A stretch of DNA of 10,102 nucleotides, taken from the NCBI GenBank assembly GCA_030638405.1, contig DAOWER010000198.1:1-10102 (forward strand), read 5' to 3'. The notes beneath the pieces are model-generated. The model searched no databases, was not told the DNA's origin, and saw only the letters and a program-made list of their open reading frames with translations. Shown here one piece after another: positions 6,844-10,102 of the stretch (positions within the stretch are counted from its first letter, which is position 1; each line of letters begins with the position of its first letter). A program made the translations under genes and the position numbers. This DNA comes from Candidatus Eiseniibacteriota bacterium. GTDB taxonomy: Bacteria; Joyebacterota; Joyebacteria; Joyebacterales; Joyebacteraceae.

Positions 6844-7923
6844 CTAGTCGTGTCTGGCGTCGTGCGCCGGCACGAACCGCGCGGGCACTGTGGAGCTCGC
6901 GCGCTGGTGACGCTCGAGGTGGTACTGTTCCTTCTCCGGTGACCACCCCATCATGCGTACCTTGTCGCCCTTTGCGATCGTGATGAGGTGCGGGACGCAG
7001 AATCCCGAGGTCTTGTTCTCCATGCTGCCAAGGATCTGGCTTGCCTCCGGGCCGTCCACGAGGAAGTGCTCCGCCCCGGGAGCGTGGATGCCCCATATCG
7101 CGTAGTACGGCATCACCCTGAGCGAGACGAGCTTCTCGTAGAGCCGCTTGAGGACGGCCGGGTCATCGTTGACACCCTTGAGCAGCGGGCCCTGCTGGAG
7201 CATGACGATCCCCGCGTCACCCATCATCCGGAGGCCCCGCTCCACCTCGGGCGTTATCTCCCGCGGATGCACGAAGGACACCGTCATGAAGATCGGGTTG
7301 TGCTCGGCCAGCATCCTGACCAGCGACTCCGTCACCCTCGACGGCGTGTAGATGGGCGAACGCGTCGTGATGCGGATTATCTCCACGTGTGGAATGGCCC
7401 GCAGCGACGACACCCAGTGGTGCAGCTCGTCGTCTGAGAGGATGAGGGGCTCGCCCCCGGTGATTATCACGTCGCGTATCGACTGGTCCTTGCGGATGTA
7501 GTCGAGCGCCCTGTCGCTTTCCTCTTGGCTCAGGTGCTTGACCTTACCACCCTTTCTGAAACAGAAGCGGCAGTGAGAGGCACAGGCCAGAGTGGGTATC
7601 ACGAGGAGCTTGCCGGGATACCTGTGGATGATTCCGGGGCAGGGCTGGTACCGCGCCTCGTCGGCGTGCACATCGTCGTCCTCCTCACCCGGCCGGTGAC
7701 GCAGTTCCTCCGTCGTCGGGACGACCATTCTCCTGAGGGGGTCGTTGGGGTCCGTCGGACTGAGGAGGCTCGCGTAGTGCCGCGAGATCTTGAGGGGATA
7801 CTCCTCGCGAAGCTCATCGATGGCCTTCGCCTCATCGTCGGTCAGGTCGATGAACTTCGCGAGTTCCTCTCGCTTGGTGATGACCCTGCTCAGGTCTCGT
7901 TCCCATTGTTCTCGTTGATGCAT
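6844..7923 (-). CDS. KamA-family radical SAM protein (aminomutase-like, substrate uncertain)
   Basis: This 359-residue protein has the radical SAM cluster motif C114-ASH-C118-RF-C121 (CxxxCxxC), GGEPL at 156-160 and a KamA-like body, including TTRSPI (186-191) and TSGFCVPHL near the C-terminus. The family uses S-adenosylmethionine, a 4Fe-4S cluster and PLP to move an amino group. Arg123, matching the carboxylate-binding Arg after the third Cys in clostridial KamA, is kept, and a PLP Lys candidate is present (Lys318 or Lys321). By eye, the two Asp residues that hold the lysine side-chain amine in KamA are absent: the QCDLSLGLEHF segment reads WGIHAPGAEHF (277-287), and VVDAPGGGGK is replaced by ITIAKGDK. 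It is therefore probably not a strict lysine 2,3-aminomutase, nor clearly EpmB, which keeps the first Asp. No ablB or efp neighbour is seen. The ATG start has GGAG 5 nt upstream. It is monocistronic between two terminators. Confidence 0.88.
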   Translation of the reverse strand: MHQREQWERDLSRVITKREELAKFIDLTDDEAKAIDELREEYPLKISRHYASLLSPTDPNDPLRRMVVPTTEELRHRPGEEDDDVHADEARYQPCPGIIHRYPGKLLVIPTLACASHCRFCFRKGGKVKHLSQEESDRALDYIRKDQSIRDVIITGGEPLILSDDELHHWVSSLRAIPHVEIIRITTRSPIYTPSRVTESLVRMLAEHNPIFMTVSFVHPREITPEVERGLRMMGDAGIVMLQQGPLLKGVNDDPAVLKRLYEKLVSLRVMPYYAIWGIHAPGAEHFLVDGPEASQILGSMENKTSGFCVPHLITIAKGDKVRMMGWSPEKEQYHLERHQRASSTVPARFVPAHDARHD

Positions 7924-7981
7924 CCGTTCTCCATTCTGTAGTCGGGGGCAACCCAGGGGTGTACAAAGAAAGCCCCGCCGG

Positions 7982-8006
7982 AAAAAAGCAAACCGCGACG
8001 CGCGGT
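7982..8006 (-). terminator. Terminator-like hairpin with T6 tract upstream of the KamA-like gene
   Basis: ACCGCG-CGT-CGCGGT (stem 7992-7997 with 8001-8006) is followed on the minus strand by TTGC and T6 (7982-7987). It could end the dapF-dapA-tautomerase transcript. If the promoter candidate at 8056-8085 is real, it sits in the leader of the KamA-like gene and could act as an attenuator. The stem is short (6 bp). Confidence 0.5.
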
Positions 8007-8041
8007 CTCATCTGAAACCTCGCTGCGCGGCAGCCGACGGG

Positions 8042-8052
8042 TTGACTGTCAA
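8042..8052. repeat. 11-bp palindrome TTGAC-T-GTCAA at the putative start point of the KamA-like transcript
   Basis: This is a perfect inverted repeat with 5-bp arms and a 1-nt centre, just downstream of the possible -10 box at 8056-8061, so a bound protein would cover the start point. Its role as an operator is inference; the motif is short. Confidence 0.25.
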
Positions 8053-8055
8053 TTC

Positions 8056-8085
8056 AGTCTAGGCGGCGCGGTCGAATTCTGTCCA
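8056..8085 (-). promoter_or_regulatory. Weak sigma-70-like promoter candidate for the KamA-like gene
   Basis: TGGACA (8080-8085) and TAGACT (8056-8061) on the minus strand are 18 nt apart and match consensus at 5 and 4 of 6 bases. The start would be near 8049, upstream of the hairpin at 7982-8006. No better pair was seen closer to the gene. Confidence 0.28.
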
Positions 8086-8255
8086 ATACTAAGTTGGTAT
8101 TTGTGGCAAGGATAGAGGGTATGCCCTTGTGCACGGGCACTTCACGACCCCGACGGGCGGGTCCGAGTGGCGGTCGCACGACCGCATCGGCATCGCGGGT
8201 GTCACCATCGTGTTGCCGCCGATGCTCCCGCGCGCCCTCCGAGGTCGGGACGCGT

Positions 8256-8453
8256 CTACTTATCCGGTTCGATTTTCGAGTACGGAACGCCCGCCCTGCC
8301 CCAGTCAGTGCGCGGAACATCACGGATGATCACGGTCACTGCCTCCGGCGCGGCGCCCGATGTCCGAGCGACCGCCTCCGTGACCTCCCTGATCATCTCT
8401 TCCTTCGTGTCCGCGTCCCTTCCCGTCAACATGGAAATCTCGACCAGCGGCAT
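8256..8453 (-). CDS. 4-oxalocrotonate tautomerase family protein
   Basis: This 65-residue protein has the small 4-OT-subunit length. It has Pro directly after the start Met, which becomes the catalytic N-terminal Pro1, then the beta strand LVEISMLTGR with the conserved Arg (Arg11 in mature numbering) and the helix EEMIREVTEAVARTSGAAPEAV. A second strand (VTVIIRDV) and a Trp in DWGRAGVP match the usual aromatic site. The second substrate-binding Arg of the Pseudomonas enzyme (Arg39, SVRVII) is Thr here (AVTVII), so the substrate is likely different. The family catalyses keto-enol tautomerisation and related hydrolytic or dehalogenating reactions as hexamers; the substrate here is unknown. AGGAGG lies 5 nt ahead of the ATG. 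It follows dapA after 63 nt without an obvious terminator, so it is probably co-transcribed with dapF-dapA. Confidence 0.9.
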   Translation of the reverse strand: MPLVEISMLTGRDADTKEEMIREVTEAVARTSGAAPEAVTVIIRDVPRTDWGRAGVPYSKIEPDK

Positions 8454-8516
8454 TCCGTCCTCCTCGCGTGCGCCCCTCCGGAAGTCGATTCCGTTCGGGA
8501 CCGACCCCCTGCTCGT

Positions 8517-9389
8517 CTACGCGCGGGCGCTTCGAATCCTGTCGAGAGCGCCCGCCATTCTTCCCTTCGTCTGCTCAGTTACTCCCACGAGCGGAGCGCG
8601 CAGCTCGTCGCTCTCTATCAGTCCGAGCTCGGCCATGGCGTACTTGATCGGCCCTGGACTCGTCTCGAAGAAGAGCGCCTTCGATATGGGCCGGAGCGCG
8701 CGGTGAAGCTCCACGGCCCTCGACGGCCGTCCGGGAAAGGCCTCCACCATCTCTGCGACCATGTCCGGCAGCACGTTGGCGACCACCGAGACCACGCCGC
8801 TGGCTCCCACGGACATCATGGGCAGCGTCAGCGGGTCGTCCCCGGAGAGGATCGTGATATCGCACAGCTCCGCGATCTCGCTGACCTGGTCGACGGACCC
8901 GCTCGCCTCTTTGACGGCCACGATGTTCTCGATCTCCGAGAGGCGCGCGACCGTTTCGGGGAGCATGTTGACGCCGGTTCGCGACGGGACGTTGTAGAGG
9001 ACGATGGGGATGTCGACCTCCAGGGCCACCTCCCGGTAGTGCTGGTACAGCCCCTCGGGTGTCGGCTTGTTGTAGTAAGGCGTGATGACGAGCGCGCCGT
9101 GCGCCCCGGCCGCCGCGGCCGCCCTCGTCAGGTGGAGGGTCTCCGCCGTCGAGTTCGAGCCCGTGCCCGGGATGACCGGCATGGCGTCGCCGACCTCCTC
9201 GAGGCACACCGCGAGCATCCTGAGCCTTTCCTCCGACGACAGCGTTGCCGCCTCTCCCGTGCATCCAGCCGGCACGATGCCGGCCGTCCCGGCCTCAAGG
9301 TGCATTCTCAGGAGGCCGCGAAGCGACTTCTCGTCGACCTCCCCGTCCTTCATTGGCGTGACCGTCGCTACAAACGAGCCTGTGAACAT
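8517..9389 (-). CDS. dapA: 4-hydroxy-tetrahydrodipicolinate synthase
   Basis: DapA condenses pyruvate with aspartate-4-semialdehyde, the committed step to mDAP and lysine. This 290-residue TIM barrel has the family's normal length. The Schiff-base Lys is Lys160 in VAVKEASG. Tyr132 in YNVPSRTG, with Arg137 for the substrate carboxylate, and Tyr106 in PYYNKPT complete much of the proton relay. The phosphate-type loop reads AGCTGEAATLS (41-51): the first Thr of the usual GTTGE (Thr44 in E. coli, part of the catalytic triad) is Cys43. Members of the superfamily with other specificities share this fold, so the identity rests on Lys160, Arg137 and the neighbouring dapF. The ATG is preceded by GGGAGG with 4 nt spacing. 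It lies 45 nt after dapF and 63 nt before the tautomerase, as one probable operon. Confidence 0.95.
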   Translation of the reverse strand: MFTGSFVATVTPMKDGEVDEKSLRGLLRMHLEAGTAGIVPAGCTGEAATLSSEERLRMLAVCLEEVGDAMPVIPGTGSNSTAETLHLTRAAAAAGAHGALVITPYYNKPTPEGLYQHYREVALEVDIPIVLYNVPSRTGVNMLPETVARLSEIENIVAVKEASGSVDQVSEIAELCDITILSGDDPLTLPMMSVGASGVVSVVANVLPDMVAEMVEAFPGRPSRAVELHRALRPISKALFFETSPGPIKYAMAELGLIESDELRAPLVGVTEQTKGRMAGALDRIRSARA

Positions 9390-9434
9390 CGGTCCTCCCG
9401 GTTTCCTTCGTGGCTCGAAACCCGCCTTGGGGCT

Positions 9435-10102
9435 TCAGTCCTCGAACTGCTCCAGCGCGCCCTCGTAGATGAGGTCTGCGTTTCCGGAGAGCGTCACGCC
9501 GGAGAACCCCACGTCGCTCATGTAGAAGCCGACCGTGAGCGTGTCACCGCCCCGCGTGCGCACCGCGACCGGGGGGCGCGTCTTCCCGAGAACCGCGGAT
9601 ATGAGAGCGGCGGCGACCGCACCGGTTCCGCAGGCGAGCGTCTCGTCCTCCACGCCGCGCTCGTAGGTTCGGAGCGCGATGGTGTGCTCGTCCAGAACCT
9701 CCATGAAGTCCGCGTTCGTGCCCTCGGGGGCAAACGCGGAGTAGTAGCGCATGAGCCTGCCGACCTCCACCACGGGGAAGTCGCTCAGCTGTTCGACCTC
9801 ACAGACCGCGTGCGGGACGCCGGTGTTTATCCTGTGCAAGGTTCGCATCTCGCCCGCGAACTGTACCTGGATATCGAGGATGATCGCCCGCGGGTCGGTC
9901 GTATTCAGAAGGACGTCGCCGCCGTCCAGGATCTTCGCGTCGTGGAGACCGGACCTGGTCTCGAACGTCATCTCCGGCCCGGCTATGCCCTTCTCGTGGG
10001 CGAATTTCGCGAGGCACCGCCCGCCGTTGCCGCACATGTCGGCCTCGCTCCCGTCGGCGTTGAAGTACCTCATGCGGAAGTCAGCGCGCGTGCTCGGCAC
10101 GA
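9435..10102 (-). CDS. dapF: Diaminopimelate epimerase, N-terminal part missing beyond the right edge
   Basis: DapF interconverts LL- and meso-diaminopimelate without a cofactor, using two Cys residues as acid and base. Both are visible: the first in ADMCGNGGRC and the second in DETLACGTGAVAAA. Other family signatures are FRMRYFNADGSEA at the start, NTGVPHAV, EGTNADFMEV and RTYERGVE. About 222 residues are visible; the usual length is about 270-280, so roughly 50-60 N-terminal residues with the KMHGxGNDF-type motif lie outside. The GTG near 10098-10100 is internal, because conserved sequence begins immediately after it. dapA follows after 45 nt and both probably share a transcript. Confidence 0.95.
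   Translation of the reverse strand, partial: VPSTRADFRMRYFNADGSEADMCGNGGRCLAKFAHEKGIAGPEMTFETRSGLHDAKILDGGDVLLNTTDPRAIILDIQVQFAGEMRTLHRINTGVPHAVCEVEQLSDFPVVEVGRLMRYYSAFAPEGTNADFMEVLDEHTIALRTYERGVEDETLACGTGAVAAALISAVLGKTRPPVAVRTRGGDTLTVGFYMSDVGFSGVTLSGNADLIYEGALEQFED

Larger units (their letters stand above)
7924..8255. other. 332-nt intergenic region between the tautomerase and the KamA-like gene
   Basis: I find no gene with family support. It holds, in transcription order, about 170 nt with only weak inverted repeats, a promoter-like pair (8056-8085), a TTGAC-T-GTCAA palindrome (8042-8052), a hairpin with a T6 tract (7982-8006), and the SD site of the KamA-like gene next to 7924. The stretch 8040-8110 is visibly richer in A and T than its surroundings, consistent with a control region. 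Confidence 0.6.

Noticed and set aside
6844..7923. EpmB (EF-P beta-lysylation) identity for the KamA-like gene
   Set aside because: EpmB keeps an Asp in the LLDKVQG segment that is absent here, and no efp or epmA neighbour is present.
8047..8052. Perfect -35-like TTGACA on the minus strand
   Set aside because: The sequence about 17 nt downstream is GC-rich (near CGCGCA) with no -10 resemblance; the hexamer is better explained as half of the palindrome at 8042-8052.
8054..8323. Minus-strand 89-codon frame overlapping the 3' end of the tautomerase
   Set aside because: It overlaps a well-supported gene in another frame and has an Arg-rich composition without motifs.
10098..10100. GTG as the start codon of dapF
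   Set aside because: DapF motifs begin right after it and the protein would lack the N-terminal half-domain with the GNDF-type motif; the gene simply continues past the edge.

Overview
The window is 10.1 kb of GC-rich bacterial DNA in which every supportable gene lies on the minus strand, so transcription runs from high to low coordinates. Two signal-peptide-bearing proteins (one a clear lipoprotein) and a diaminopimelate (mDAP) pathway suggest a Gram-negative-type bacterium. The mix of a FIST protein, a CckA/NtrB-like soluble hybrid kinase, Shine-Dalgarno (SD) sites, a sigma-54-like element and a GACEP-type transglutaminase lipoprotein family would fit an uncultured FCB-group or deltaproteobacterial-like lineage. 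That placement is inference; no rRNA or other marker settles it. I see no tRNA, rRNA, CRISPR array, insertion sequence or phage gene.

Layout from right to left (transcription order): (1) dapF (its N-terminal coding part lies beyond the right edge), dapA and a small 4-oxalocrotonate-tautomerase-like gene form a lysine/mDAP cluster. It is followed by about 250 nt without a supportable gene and then a small hairpin with a T6 tract. (2) A KamA-family radical SAM aminomutase-like gene stands alone and ends in a strong intrinsic terminator. (3) A roughly 400-nt gene-free stretch carries that terminator and a sigma-54-type promoter candidate. It leads into a two-gene unit: a FIST-domain protein and, 3 nt later, a cytosolic GAF-GAF-HisKA-HATPase-REC hybrid kinase. 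(4) A 238-nt gap with a hairpin, a sigma-70-like promoter candidate and a small inverted repeat leads into dapB. dapB overlaps by 4 nt a transglutaminase-fold lipoprotein, which is followed 1 nt later by a second, divergent, probably secreted paralogue cut by the left edge.

How the genes fit together: DapA makes 4-hydroxy-tetrahydrodipicolinate, DapB reduces it and DapF later epimerises LL-DAP to meso-DAP, so both outer blocks supply lysine and peptidoglycan precursors. The dap genes are split by the KamA-like gene and the FIST/kinase pair. FIST domains are thought to bind small ligands such as amino acids, so the FIST protein may be the ligand receptor for the adjacent kinase, which has no membrane segment. 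The KamA-like enzyme keeps the radical SAM cysteines and the likely carboxylate-binding Arg, but appears to lack both Asp residues that read the lysine side chain in true lysine 2,3-aminomutase. Its substrate is therefore open.

The points most worth a second look are the FIST/kinase unit with its sigma-54-like promoter, the altered pocket of the KamA-like enzyme, the tandem transglutaminase-like proteins coupled to dapB, and the tautomerase inside the dap cluster.
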